From positions 8,712,047 to 8,776,046 of the forward strand of contig NC_090184.1 in NCBI RefSeq assembly GCF_024679245.1: a stretch of DNA of 64,000 nt, read 5' to 3'. This stretch comes from Pseudorasbora parva (lineage: Eukaryota > Chordata > Actinopteri > Cypriniformes > Gobionidae). Positions 46,201 to 51,270 of the stretch are shown here, in pieces. The first letter of the stretch is position 1. Every line of letters starts with the position of its first letter. The translations under genes were made by a program, and so were the position numbers. The notes below the pieces were generated by a model that had not been told where the DNA came from, made no database searches, and was given only the letters and a program-made list of their open reading frames with translations.

Positions 46201-46413
46201 TACAACAAGAAATAGTGTCACCATATTTTTGGCAACCACAATATCTGCAGTGTTATTGCCATAAACTTGTAATGATTTTTTTATAGTGTTTGTTCTTGTT
46301 ACACAGACTTATCTTAAATGCAATTACAAAAGCTTTAACTGTACTTTATACTTTGGGGCTAATGTTGCTATTTCTTTGTTTTTAAGGAGGAAAATGCGAG
46401 GAAACGTTTCTGA
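12553..46413 (+). CDS. ddx51: ATP-dependent RNA helicase DDX51 (full gene, 16 coding exons)
   Basis: Exons 12553-12575, 13015-13337, 16590-16780, 16867-17017, 17349-17494, 21292-21363, 21473-21579, 22110-22218, 23875-24017, 24309-24486, 24588-24703, 40012-40128, 43018-43119, 43229-43292, 43463-43597 and 46387-46413 total 2004 nt (667 codons plus stop), close to the human protein as I recall it (about 666). A Lys-rich disordered N-terminus (to about 175) precedes the helicase core: Q-motif region, APTGSGKT (262-269), [18 protein letters not shown] (377-380), SAT (436-438), then C-terminal lobe motifs IV, V (TDAAARGID) and VI ([10 protein letters not shown]). DDX51 (yeast Dbp6) acts in the nucleolus in large ribosomal subunit and 28S rRNA 3'-end processing. 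The start at MALF matches the family's N-terminus. All introns are GT-AG except the one after exon 13, which is GC-AG. The gene spans 34 kb mainly because of transposons in its introns. Confidence 0.95.
13015..13337 (+). CDS. ddx51: ddx51 exon 2 (charged N-terminal region)
   Basis: Residues about 8-115. It is acidic first, then a Gln/Lys-rich helix-like stretch ('[19 protein letters not shown]'), then clustered basic runs ('[10 protein letters not shown]', 'KKKKKRKAL') that could serve as nuclear or nucleolar signals. Disordered in the family; no catalytic residues. Confidence 0.9.
13584..14760 (-). mobile_element. Kolobok-type DNA element, copy 1
   Basis: The ends AAAGGGGGGGTGAAAC and, at the right, 'gaaacagccccccccctt' are inverted. 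TTAA borders the right end and a damaged equivalent the left. A minus-strand remnant near 14285-14205 ('AVPAIKF' followed by donor 'ggtgagta') matches the end of the THAP exon seen in copy 2. It lies in ddx51 intron 2, opposite in orientation to the copy in intron 5. Non-autonomous. Confidence 0.65.
15095..15640 (+). pseudogene. Tc1-like transposase N-terminal fragment
   Basis: The frame from '[13 protein letters not shown]' hits a stop at once, then continues '[20 protein letters not shown]' through a helix-turn-helix ('[19 protein letters not shown]'). No catalytic part is recognisable. A dead 5' fragment in ddx51 intron 2. Confidence 0.75.
15641..16589. other. ddx51 intron 2, remaining part
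   Basis: AT-rich sequence without recognisable repeats or exons. It ends in the acceptor 'cattttag' at 16589. Confidence 0.5.
16590..16780 (+). CDS. ddx51: ddx51 exon 3
   Basis: Residues about 116-179. It is acidic and Ser-rich, ending '[14 protein letters not shown]'. The LGGF element is the conserved lead-in to the helicase core in DDX51. Donor gtagcg. Confidence 0.92.
16867..17017 (+). CDS. ddx51: ddx51 exon 4
   Basis: Residues 180-229. It contains '[15 protein letters not shown]' and 'GIQSFFPVQ' (completed by exon 5), the region of the Q-motif with its aromatic and Gln. Acceptor tgtcag, donor gtaaaa. Confidence 0.94.
17349..17494 (+). CDS. ddx51: ddx51 exon 5 (Walker A, motif I)
   Basis: Residues 230-278, ending '[20 protein letters not shown]'. 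The Lys of GSGKT is the ATP-phosphate ligand. It includes the DDX51-specific insert '[12 protein letters not shown]' before motif I. Confidence 0.96.
17540..17995. repeat. SINE-like repeat in ddx51 intron 5
   Basis: A tRNA-like phrase ('gactgagtggttagcaca') starts it, and a fish retroposon tail ('tttgggtaaaagcatctgtt') ends it. A separate short element ('gaatgggcaattcaagtcag' against 'actggaattgcccaccc') is embedded inside. Family assignment is uncertain. Confidence 0.4.
18153..19635 (+). mobile_element. Kolobok-type element with THAP remnant, copy 2
   Basis: TTAA + AAGGGGGGGTGAAAT at the left and TTTCACCCCCCCCTTTAA at the right are inverted ends with an intact TTAA target duplication. THAP zinc-finger coding sequence inside together with TTAA targets is characteristic of the Kolobok superfamily. 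No DDE catalytic domain is visible, so it is non-autonomous. Confidence 0.75.
18502..18715 (+). pseudogene. THAP zinc-finger exon remnant of Kolobok-type transposase
   Basis: An ATG opens '[10 protein letters not shown]' (first Cys pair) and '[14 protein letters not shown]', the classic THAP start. After an in-frame TAA at 18592 the same frame continues to '[13 protein letters not shown]', giving the C-x2-H half and HFxxxCF signature. So the C2CH domain is visible but broken by one stop (plus another TAA ending the segment). A homologous tail is seen in copy 1. Confidence 0.75.
19721..20804. repeat. Unnamed interspersed repeat in ddx51 intron 5
   Basis: It breaks the collinearity of the foldback MITE. 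It contains GC-richer blocks ('cgtgccgcactgaagacttg') and a tail phrase familiar from cyprinid repeats ('gttttcagctctgaaacct', then 'agggaaagttgatttctc'). No open frame of note and no termini that I could pair. Confidence 0.4.
21292..21363 (+). CDS. ddx51: ddx51 exon 6 (motif Ia)
   Basis: Residues 279-302: '[20 protein letters not shown]' then [12 protein letters not shown] is motif Ia, which contacts RNA. Donor gtaatg. Confidence 0.94.
21473..21579 (+). CDS. ddx51: ddx51 exon 7
   Basis: Residues 303-338 start '[17 protein letters not shown]' and include '[12 protein letters not shown]', the GG-like turn region between motifs Ia and Ib. Donor gtgagt. Confidence 0.94.
21580..22109. other. ddx51 intron 7
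   Basis: No repeat or exon recognised. It ends in a T-run acceptor 'ctttttttag'. Confidence 0.5.
22110..22218 (+). CDS. ddx51: ddx51 exon 8 (motif Ib)
   Basis: Residues 338-374, with '[15 protein letters not shown]' (TPGR, motif Ib) and '[10 protein letters not shown]'. The acceptor lies directly before a G-run; the joined frame reads [10 protein letters not shown]. Confidence 0.94.
22694..23279. mobile_element. TTAA-flanked MITE
   Basis: TTAAAGGAGCAGTTCACTTC at the left is mirrored by GAAGTGAACTACTCCTTTAA at the right. Inner arms also pair ('gataatttactcatcccc' with 'gggtgagtaaattatc'). A perfect TTAA duplication. Non-coding, 586 bp, in ddx51 intron 8. Confidence 0.8.
23304..23760. repeat. 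TTAA-family MITE fragment
   Basis: The left terminus TTAAAGGGTTAGTTCGCCC continues with 'ccctaatgtcgttcgacacc', as in the element at 1634. The right end is not found, so it is likely truncated. ddx51 intron 8. Confidence 0.6.
23875..24017 (+). CDS. ddx51: ddx51 exon 9 (DEAD, motif II)
   Basis: Residues 375-422, beginning '[20 protein letters not shown]'. The DEAD Asp-Glu coordinate Mg-ATP. The HQSWL sequence after it is characteristic of DDX51. Confidence 0.96.
24309..24486 (+). CDS. ddx51: ddx51 exon 10 (SAT, motif III)
   Basis: Residues 422-481: '[19 protein letters not shown]' carries motif III (SAT), which couples ATP hydrolysis to unwinding, then 'LHQPRLFSS' and a Ser/Thr-rich linker. 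Donor gtgagt. Confidence 0.95.
24588..24703 (+). CDS. ddx51: ddx51 exon 11 (motif IV)
   Basis: Residues 482-520: '[20 protein letters not shown]' then '[13 protein letters not shown]', which is motif IV at the start of the second RecA lobe. The intron that follows is about 15.3 kb. Confidence 0.95.
24995..25964. mobile_element. hAT-like non-autonomous element
   Basis: The inverted ends CAGGGGTTGACATTAAC and GTTAATGTCAAGCCCTG are flanked by near-identical 8-mers (CATATATA, CATATAAT), as expected of hAT transposons. The interior has a (TA)n run at about 25354-25424 and a CpG/GA-rich block ('gcgcacgagagagagcgcgc'). No transposase. Confidence 0.65.
26323..26326. other. Target-site duplication GATG (left)
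   Basis: GATG here and at 37607-37610 bracket the LTR element and re-create the uninterrupted MITE sequence when the element is removed. Confidence 0.8.
27369..27378 (-). promoter_or_regulatory. LTR TATA/CArG-like element
   Basis: On the minus strand it reads CCATAAAAGG, which fits both a CArg box, CC(A/T)6GG, and a TATA-like core. It is 51-82 bp downstream of the kappaB/E2F-like pair, a plausible U3 promoter layout. The identical copy is at 37004-37013. Confidence 0.45.
27429..27451 (-). promoter_or_regulatory. Paired kappaB-like sites overlapping an E2F-like palindrome
   Basis: GGGATTTCCC (27429-27438) and GGGAAATTCC (27442-27451) each match the kappaB consensus GGGRNNYYCC or a close variant. 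Together they form TTTCCCGGCGGGAAA, whose arms are perfect inverted E2F-like half-sites. Repeated in the other LTR at 37064-37086. Confidence 0.5.
27972..27989 (-). other. Polypurine tract of the LTR element
   Basis: On the minus strand AGCGAAAGGGGGGATTA directly precedes the 3' LTR (TGTAGC), the expected place for plus-strand priming. This fixes the element's orientation. Confidence 0.7.
27990..28704 (-). pseudogene. Degenerate 3' pol region of the LTR element
   Basis: Minus-strand frames at 28503-28303 and 28263-28042 are short and interrupted. Phrases such as '[19 protein letters not shown]' look like the tail of a longer polyprotein out of frame with the main ORF. No complete domain or envelope-like membrane segment is visible. 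Confidence 0.45.
28705..32460 (-). CDS. Gag-protease-integrase polyprotein of LTR element, no RT
   Basis: An open frame of 1251 codons from '[20 protein letters not shown]'; an upstream in-frame ATG at 32523 only adds residues from a (CA)n repeat. In order: a long coiled-coil-like region (about 60-240), a retrotransposon Gag core (about 300-465, '[20 protein letters not shown]'), an Arg/Gly-rich nucleic-acid-binding stretch (about 500-560) without zinc knuckles, an aspartic protease with '[12 protein letters not shown]' (about 720), a Ser/Thr/Pro-rich linker, an integrase zinc-binding region ('[10 protein letters not shown]', about 1053) where one Cys of the pair is missing, and a partial integrase core with Asp in '[10 protein letters not shown]' and 'INSDRGIHF'. 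The expected catalytic Glu region is replaced by unrelated sequence before the stop. I see no YxDD or RNase H motifs. Gypsy order would place both where the linker is, so they appear deleted. Confidence 0.85.
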   Translation of the reverse strand: MSRAPSPAVPWDRLTTWLEALTATSQGSLGQLNQGQLDTELDQLMTHDPTQSYSNKEVAKILGSLAHVLIAQARLSEGSYDNLEQEAATLKLQAKEARRDQALTQLRLDQLLDTEKDDETDKEQRKEIERLQKTLKELRRDTDRRIQSEKDARKHLDEKLRHGESLLERATDELKDRDIKAKVYAKHLQSAQAEIDELVQQRHELKNELDMVQRELRQSYIVQRYRKGETHNTQFPLTSYSAHFSHEARATKGNDSPLFKRAPASLHESPSAAKERTPFQEVKVNSHEASKNLDKLARNIPTFSPDPAGGHDVHAYLKDIDFYLQTVAHANNWDRLYLLRATSNRDVRSFLDRQPEAIKADYWHLRQALIREYSDPESDQGFITAMDLKQARRETSQNFYNRLRRAYFGARNDPGMEEDINFKTLFLRNLHPTISYHLGVLACPRSMGTQQLRDLAHKAYVKQKTISEKTVKQPTICPVSVHHPELTLEGAKQNHSYRPVNRESKPLQASRGQRGHNGNRPRYQSDRSEGSWDPPRPKSQRRGHSRRDNGRPRPEPTSGKESVAASEVTELIKILKELLRQKPHKEDKKDGPGTARLDMIPEINLPALPATESSILNTVPQPRTSVLTVAPPHVSSTPTRQLTATASNQDSIMVQPNVPKSAVLIVCTHNETLDTYPDGLSSNTQVPTPRLLGNLIEKGMARKLYLTITMERAFKLEALVDTGSDLTLISAQLFERLRFEAQRKNRTLNLHTCKLNVQSYSQNDIQLKHVASIHLTIGPMRLIHPVYISPMNTYPFLIGKDLLDRFEPVLDFKQLKVWAQVRDPLPLQTHTPSEQDCQVTEVTGTPTEPNCQALKATGPPAAHCDNTASAPKPSSSSLLCTFQLSKDSDAFCPQVMNDLQLNDIITTNSIPALWADNSTKSLPLCNAISKNTTHGDMWAPPNPTSSPIVAVLTHSKRSTPATMPALQLLSLTPQISNNDIADMQTSDTAIKTILDHLSDPSNHPITDSELIDDSSHKHLHNSRHMMRIMDNILWCAPDGNTAPQLVMPRSQRGVMLMYAHNTPCAGHHGTRATYDTLKQVAYGPGMHQDAAEYVREWLVRCRFQPANPKHRAPLQHRGTTFPWSNLQIDRVEPLPRSTKGKKYFLTVVCQFTKWVECQPAPNDTAQTTAYPLMNHSFFLSRLPLRINSDRGIHFTTEAMQQIWKCLRNAAVIMLLCLQTIRGQPPPDIITPGPTSGIALREQPGLLITNCK
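32461..34320 (-). other. Leader of the LTR element
   Basis: Non-coding leader upstream of the Gag start. It holds a (CA)n(GA)n microsatellite at 32480-32513, a GC-rich part (32900-33360) and a very AT-rich stretch (33610-33780, repeated 'aaaattaa'). I found no clear tRNA primer-binding site. Confidence 0.5.
34321..34502. repeat. 41-bp tandem repeat in LTR-element leader
   Basis: About 4.5 units start at 34321, 34362, 34403, 34442 and 34483, each 'gagtcgccctctggcggttt' plus 'gcaagcggcgttgcaat'. The third unit is shorter (39 bp). Three units contain a minus-strand CTCF-like motif. Confidence 0.9.
34323..34458 (-). promoter_or_regulatory. Three CTCF-like motifs in the leader repeat
   Basis: On the minus strand CCGCCAGAGGGCGAC occurs at 34323-34337, 34364-34378 and 34444-34458, a strong visual match to the CTCF core CCNNCAGRGGGCGN. 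A sequence match only. Confidence 0.45.
35204..35972 (-). repeat. Diverged partial LTR inside the element
   Basis: Aligns to 26540-27250 of the outer LTR ('actgctttacgagcgcataa' is shared) with many substitutions and indels. Its outer (U3) part is missing. It is not the same age as the two outer LTRs. Confidence 0.8.
35973..36060 (-). pseudogene. Integrase-region fragment between two LTRs
   Basis: 'ggtggtcgaaaattgtctta' to 'gaaatctgcggcgtgagt' matches 29465-29555 of the main ORF at roughly 85 percent by eye. It lies between the partial LTR and the right LTR. Confidence 0.75.
36063..37606 (-). repeat. 5' LTR, lacking about 101 bp of its inner end
   Basis: Matches 26428-27971 at a constant offset of 9635 bp. 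The inner terminus of about 101 bp (26327-26427 in the other LTR) is absent, and no primer-binding site follows. Confidence 0.85.
37607..37610. other. Target-site duplication GATG (right)
   Basis: Directly after the LTR end GCTACA. See the left copy at 26323-26326. Confidence 0.8.
38132..38853. other. ddx51 intron 11, unassigned part
   Basis: Contains a short (TA)n and a repeat phrase common in cyprinids ('attgaaccattcggtacggc', near 38228) without paired ends. No exon seen. Confidence 0.4.
38854..39550. mobile_element. TTAA-flanked MITE
   Basis: TTAAAGGTGCACTATGTAG at the left and 'gcatagtgcacctttaa' at the right are inverted with TTAA at both ends. The interior includes CpG-rich sequence and a CTCF-like motif on the minus strand (CCACTGGAGGGCGCC, 39509-39523). 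Non-coding, ddx51 intron 11. Confidence 0.75.
40012..40128 (+). CDS. ddx51: ddx51 exon 12
   Basis: Residues 520-559: '[20 protein letters not shown]' followed by 'FEQGKIP'. The second-lobe region between motifs IV and V. Acceptor 'ctaactag', donor gtacgt. Confidence 0.94.
40186..40245. repeat. (GT)n(TA)n microsatellite
   Basis: A GT run passes into a TA run in ddx51 intron 12. Confidence 0.9.
40330..40700. repeat. Foldback-family MITE fragment
   Basis: 'cagtaagtttggaaatgttc', then 'gctgaattttcagcatcatt' and 'tcatcaatgtt' match the family at 2415 and 25999. The right end is lost. Bases 40701-41081 show nothing clear. Confidence 0.55.
41082..42862 (-). mobile_element. 5'-truncated non-LTR retrotransposon (LINE)
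   Basis: The 3' end at about 41082 carries the phrase 'attaggatccccattagc'. The minus-strand RT domain includes '[17 protein letters not shown]' (catalytic YADD, near 42100) and '[16 protein letters not shown]'. Then comes the C-terminal region ('[14 protein letters not shown]'). The frame is broken and the 5' part is missing beyond about 42862. A SINE splits it at 42127-42706. Probably a Rex1/Babar or L2 relative; the clade is not certain. Confidence 0.75.
42127..42706 (-). mobile_element. 5S-rRNA-derived SINE (SINE3-like)
   Basis: The minus-strand 5' head (42706 to about 42605) resembles 5S rRNA: 'AGCTAAGCAGGG' (A box), 'CTGGATGGGAGACC' (C box) and 'GCCATATCACCCTG' near the start. The body and a tail with 'aaaagcgctatataaatcg' end in an (ATT)n run at 42127. 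This is the layout of 5S-derived SINEs known from zebrafish. It lies in the LINE's RT gene. Confidence 0.75.
43018..43119 (+). CDS. ddx51: ddx51 exon 13 (motif V), GC donor
   Basis: Residues 559-593: '[19 protein letters not shown]' holds motif V and '[14 protein letters not shown]' leads into motif VI. The splice donor is AG|GCAAGT, a strong GC-type site. Only this choice rebuilds [10 protein letters not shown]. Confidence 0.94.
43229..43292 (+). CDS. ddx51: ddx51 exon 14 (motif VI)
   Basis: Residues 593-614: '[19 protein letters not shown]' with the arginine finger residues of motif VI. Donor gtcagg. Confidence 0.95.
43463..43597 (+). CDS. ddx51: ddx51 exon 15
   Basis: Residues 615-659: '[20 protein letters not shown]' then '[17 protein letters not shown]', the helical C-terminal extension. 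Donor gtaaaa. The intron after it holds AT-rich DNA and a Tc1-like element. Confidence 0.93.
44314..45865 (-). mobile_element. Tc1/mariner-type transposon with long inverted repeats
   Basis: TACAGGTCCTTCTCAATAAA at the left and its mirror 'ttagaaggacctgta' at the right open inverted repeats of about 200 bp ('gataaagttcattattttcc' in both). TA duplicated. 1552 bp, in ddx51 intron 15. The transposase frame is nearly whole. Confidence 0.88.
44579..45547 (-). pseudogene. Tc1-like transposase, one premature stop
   Basis: A 322-codon frame from '[14 protein letters not shown]' through a helix-turn-helix ('[17 protein letters not shown]') is interrupted by a single in-frame TGA at 45173-45175. It then continues in the same frame through 'FSDESKFC' (first Asp), '[10 protein letters not shown]' (the second catalytic Asp is replaced, apparently by Asn) and '[12 protein letters not shown]' (Glu), to 'GFPTKY'. 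Two inactivating changes in an otherwise intact gene suggest a fairly young copy. Confidence 0.85.
45866..46386. other. ddx51 intron 15, 3' part
   Basis: AT-rich, no repeat or exon recognised. Acceptor 'gtttttaag'. Confidence 0.5.
46387..46413 (+). CDS. ddx51: ddx51 exon 16 (end)
   Basis: Encodes EENARKRF and the stop TGA. Human DDX51 likewise ends in a short EE-rich basic tail. The poly(A) signal follows about 110 bp on. Confidence 0.88.
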   Translation, partial: EENARKRF

Positions 46414-46520
46414 GCACCATTTGACTGAGCTGTACATCTGCCTTTGAATGATGACTTCATGCCTTGTTTCTCAAAGAAAGCAATATCTGAACTATGATGT
46501 AATGAGCTACAAAAGTTTTT

Positions 46521-46526
46521 AATAAA
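46521..46526 (+). terminator. ddx51 poly(A) signal
   Basis: AATAAA lies 108 bp after the stop, followed by a GT/T-rich stretch ('tgttt'). Likely the 3' end of the transcript. Confidence 0.75.
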
Positions 46527-46663
46527 ATGTGAAAAGGCTCAAGCTTGTTTCTTAATGCTTTGAAATTAAATTGCTACATTTTGTGCCCGAAGAACGGTAA
46601 GAGACTCTTAATTAGTGCATTTTCAAGTAAAATAAAATCATATAGACAGAACTGGGAAAGAAA

Positions 46664-47074
46664 TTAAAGGGTTAGTTCACCCAAAAATGAAATTTACTGA
46701 GTCATTAGGGTGAGTCATTAATGACTCCCTCTAATGTTGTTAAACCTCCATTCATCTTTGGAACACAGTTTAAGATATTTTATATTTAGTCCGACAGCGT
46801 ATCTAAGTGTATGCACACTATACTGTCCATGTCCAGAAAGGGAATAAAAAGATCATCAAAGTAGTCCATATGTGACATCAGTCAGCGGATTGATTCATGA
46901 TTTGGATTGTGTGTCAAACTGCTGAAATCACATGACATTGACAAGACCGTTTGAATCTTTATTTGAGGTTTGAAAACAAACGTGGAAGAGACGACAATGC
47001 TGAATAGAGTCCTAGTTTTTGCTATTTTTGGACCAAATATTTATTTTCGATGCTTCAAGCGATTTTAATTAACT
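46664..47074. repeat. TTAA-family MITE fragment
   Basis: The left end TTAAAGGGTTAGTTCACCC is followed by 'gtccatgtccagaaag', as in the 1634 element. A possible right end ('ttttgggtgacctacccttt') lies far away at about 53036, so either the element was split by the insertions between or these are two separate remnants. Confidence 0.55.
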
Positions 47075-49502
47075 TTAAGGCATCTTTACACAGCAAACGC
47101 GGCACAGAAACCGATTCTGCAGCGGCATAAAATCACAAAAAGGTGCATTTACACAGACCGTTTAATCCTTCTCTGAAGCGGCATAAATGCATTTACACAG
47201 GAATTAAAATTGCGGGTAACAATGCGTTGATTATTTAAAACTTTTTAAAAAGTGTTATAAATTAATTAAACACAAATAATGAAATACTGTATAAATAAAT
47301 AAATAGGCCTAAAATAAAAATACAGAATTTTAAATTATTTTGTTGTGCTTGCTATATAGCGCTTTTGATGTTTGTCATAATTCTGTAGGCCTAGCCGACT
47401 GTAATTCTGTAGTTCTTCCAAAGTTTTTTTCAAAGAAACAGAAAGTCACTTTAGAGCAGTCACAACAAATGTTCAGAGGTGTCGCATTCGTGGGGGATAC
47501 ACCCACACACTTTCCGGTGACAGGTTTCAACACCCGCTCTTTTTCTGCTGTTTTTCCGCAGTTTTCCACAAATGCCATACTGCAGTCGCTCCTCCGTTTC
47601 TCTGGCCACTCTGTCTGCTGGCTGCTGCTGCTTCCCCTCCCTTTATGCTTAAAGGGTTACTTCAGCGATTAGCATATGGCTTTGTATCAGTAGAAACCCT
47701 GAAGTATAATCAAATTATTGTGCTTTCCCCCCTTATATCCCCCTGAGACAAGAGATTTATGCATTTTATTTCTGGAAAAAATCCTCCTATGATGCAAATT
47801 GACTATATTTGCATCATAGGAGGAATGTTTGGAATAAGGCTAAAGACTACAGCCAGCAGAGGGAGCCATTTCCGGATGTTTTGAACTCGCGCATGGGGGA
47901 TGGGTTACACTCATGGGTTACACTCAACTCGCAGGGAGAGCTCAGCAGGCAGCTGTAGGCACTCATTTAAACGTAGCTATGGTGAGCAATGTAAGTGTTT
48001 TAACTTCTCAAATTAATTTCTATGAAAGTTAAGCTTGCAAAGGCATAAACTGAAACGCGTCCCAGACTGAACTCGCGTTGTGAATGTATGCCGCGAGTGT
48101 AGTCGCGATTACCTCAGCTCTCATCACAAGCTCATTTCTCTCACTCCTGCAGTCAGTGCTCAGTGCTGTGATACTCGCGCGGTGACTCACTCATTATATT
48201 GAACAGACACGTTCAGGTTTTAATTGTAGTGTCTTCAACTCAGTCACAGTAATCCAGTAACTTAGGTGGCTTTGGGAATGGCCTAACAGGGCAGCGAAGC
48301 ATTCTGTGAATTGTAGTCTTTCATCCCCATGAGACAAAAAATACATTTTCTGTCTTTTCTCAGTCTAGAAAGCACCAAATTCAAAAATAATTTCACATTT
48401 CTACTACATTGATGACCCAGTTTAAATACAGATTCATCTTCCCAGCGCTGAAGTACCCCTTTAATGCTCTTTAAATGTTTTTGCATTGTGAAAAGTTTCG
48501 GTGCATAGGAAGGACCTGTCCGCGGTCGTTCTTCGTCTGACCAAAGAAGAGCGCGGACTCTCCATTATAGCATCAGGCTGCATAGCCTCTCTCTGAGCCC
48601 ATAGACTGTAAAAGTGGTCAGGAATGTAATATTTCCCCAAAACAAAGTTTAGTTCTCAGCTCGTATAACATGAGCCCGAATATTTGACAATTCTGTTTAG
48701 TTGTGAACAGAAAAACGTTACACACGTCAATCCATACCGACGATTTTCGCTATTTATTAAATAGGCCTATAGCCTACAGACAGTTAGGCTATTTAATTAA
48801 AAAAGAATGTTATAGGCTAATATTTAAACATAGCATACCTGTGACATTATTGGTTACGTTTTCTTTAACCCTTTTTCCAACGAAATTAAATTAATTAAAT
48901 TTCGCTCTGTAATTTTTTGCCATAGGCTATACAGATATAGGTGCAATACATAGCCTCATTATAAACTATAAACGTTCTACTTTTATGTCACAATAACAAC
49001 AAAGCTTTTCTTTCTTTTGTTTTTGCTGTCATTTAATTCATATGTGCATTTGTATTTATTTTTTTTATTTATTTTGTTATCTGCCCTCATAAAAATAAAA
49101 ACCTTATAGTATTATCACAATGCACTTGAATAAAGTTAAAGGTGTAATCTGCCGGTTGTCCTGTAGGCGATCTCATAACTCTCTCTTCTTGATACACTTT
49201 ACGATTACTCCAGAGCACTCGTAGATCTACGATCATTTTCAAGTACAAGCCTACTTAAGTTACGATGCTTTTGGGAAACGCAGCCCTGGCTGACTGGCGG
49301 TTGTCACGACAATGATGTAGTTTAAGGCGGCACAAGTTCGCGTTCATTTACTCTGAATCAAAACCGTTTCTACATCGCCTTTGGGCCGAGGTGGGTCAGA
49401 CCCGGCATATTTTAAGTCTGCTTTGCGTCTTTACACAGAATTTTGAGCAGACACAGACCCGCTTTAAAGCCGCCTTAACTCGGCTGTGTAAAGGCACCTT
49501 TA
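47075..49502. mobile_element. Composite DNA element, host of a nested MITE
   Basis: The left end TTTAAGGCATCTTTACACAGC and the right end GCTGTGTAAAGGCACCTTTA are inverted. Both arms speak of 'tttacacag' repeats. A separate MITE is inserted at 47649-48464. No transposase frame. The family is unknown to me. Confidence 0.55.
47649..48464. mobile_element. TTAA-flanked MITE
   Basis: TTAAAGGGTTACTTCAGCG and CGCTGAAGTACCCCTTTAA are inverted with TTAA on both sides. An internal palindrome ('cctatgatgcaaatt', 'atttgcatcatagg') lies near 47788. Non-coding. Confidence 0.75.
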
Positions 49503-51270
49503 GTGCTATTATTCATTGGGATCTTGTTGTATTCATTACCAGTAAAGACACACTTCATCAATCCTTTCACAAAGGTGATGTTTAGACTTAAGATGTACAA
49601 TGCTAATTATTTTGTATTTATTTATTTTCAGAACTTCATCTCCATGAAAATCGTCAAACCCTTCAATTAGAGTGCAGGAGGAGTTCAGCTTTTTGTCATT
49701 TTATTCATGTAATGTATTTGGCATTTCACACAGTGAACAGAAATGGTTCATTTTCTTTATGACAATCAGACCATTAATACAGTGTTGGTTTTGTCGTGGT
49801 TGTTTAGGTTTTTACCATTAATCACTCTTTGCACCATTATTAAATTCCATCATGAATTTTCAGTTTTTGGTTCAGGTTTCACTGATGTTTGGAAACATTT
49901 GTACACAAACCATGAAGTGTTTTCTATTGTGAAAGTCTTTTATTGTATTATATTCTCAGATCATTTTAAAGTTTATTGGTTAAATGTTTAAAATTGTTAA
50001 ATAAAGACATGGTAATATGTGTTTTAAGTGTGTCAATTTGTCTTAAATTAGATTTCATTATTTTGTCATTTTATCAATAAAAACAATAAAAATGTTCCAT
50101 TTACATTATCTAAGGGCACACAAATGCAAGTATTCTGGGATTGTGATATGATCAGAGTTTACTGGATGGAGATTCAGAAGATTATTGGTAAATCTTTTGC
50201 CCTTTCTCTGAGTATCTTTTGAACTGTAAAGCTGCGTTTTCTCTGCGTTATGATTTTCACCTAAAGTCTAATGCTTTCTTGCATAAATGTTCTCCTAGAA
50301 CTTAGGAATGTATGTTGAATGCCTTTAATCTCTTGATTTCTGTTCATTCTGGTCCTGTCGCTCATTATACCTTCAGATTGTTCACCATTGTATGAGTTAC
50401 AGTAAGATACCTGTCCCACTGTCGTGTTATTGTAAAAATATTGCAAAACAGAAACAAAAAATGGCACTTAAACATGGTATATTTTAGCAGTGAAAAAAAA
50501 AATTCAAATACATTTTATATTATTTATGTCCTTGTTCAAGCTCTTTTTCTGAACATCTGCATGATTGAAAATGTAATGTTGAGTTTCAGTTCAATAAAAA
50601 AGTGAATACCGGTAGTAAGTGACTTATATTTTAGATAGATATTAGGCATTATATTTTACCTCATGTACTGCACATGATGATTTTACATGTTTAAAGTATA
50701 AAGTATACTTTAAAAAGTATAAAACTTGCATTTCAATGAGGAAAAATGAACTGAATGCACCAAGAAAAGCTTTTGACAGAGCACAGTACCCGAGAACAAT
50801 CCTTCTCAAGCCGGTCCAGGACCCAGTTGTTCAAAAGTTTGGTCTAGATTTGGAAAACCCGTGTTTTGCTATCCAGAATCAGGTAATCTTTCTTATTTTT
50901 GTGCTGGAGCACTGCTAATCCGGATTTGCAGTGCTCCAAATGGGGTTACTTTCATAATGTAGGATGCTAGCTATAAAGAACCACAGGTATAGAAGAGTCT
51001 AAATCTATTGACTCTCTTCATTTTAAATTTATATGGAAAAAAGAATTGGAACACATCAGCAGGAAATCTTCAACACAGTCATAGTCTTCTCTACAGGAGG
51101 TTTAAATGTTTAATGTTTGTTTTTTTAAATAAATTGGTTGAAAAAGTTTAATGGGGAATTCCGTTTGTTTCTGGATTATTAGTTTGATTTTTAAGAACCT
51201 TTTATTTTTTGCTTTGATGTGATTTTTAAAATTTCAAACTTTAAAGCTATGAGTCATGGAAGCTGGTGTA
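49503..51270. other. Intergenic AT-rich DNA
   Basis: Nothing recognisable as a gene. Short open frames at 49743-49991 and 50736-50918 lack homology to anything I know and splice context. Confidence 0.5.
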
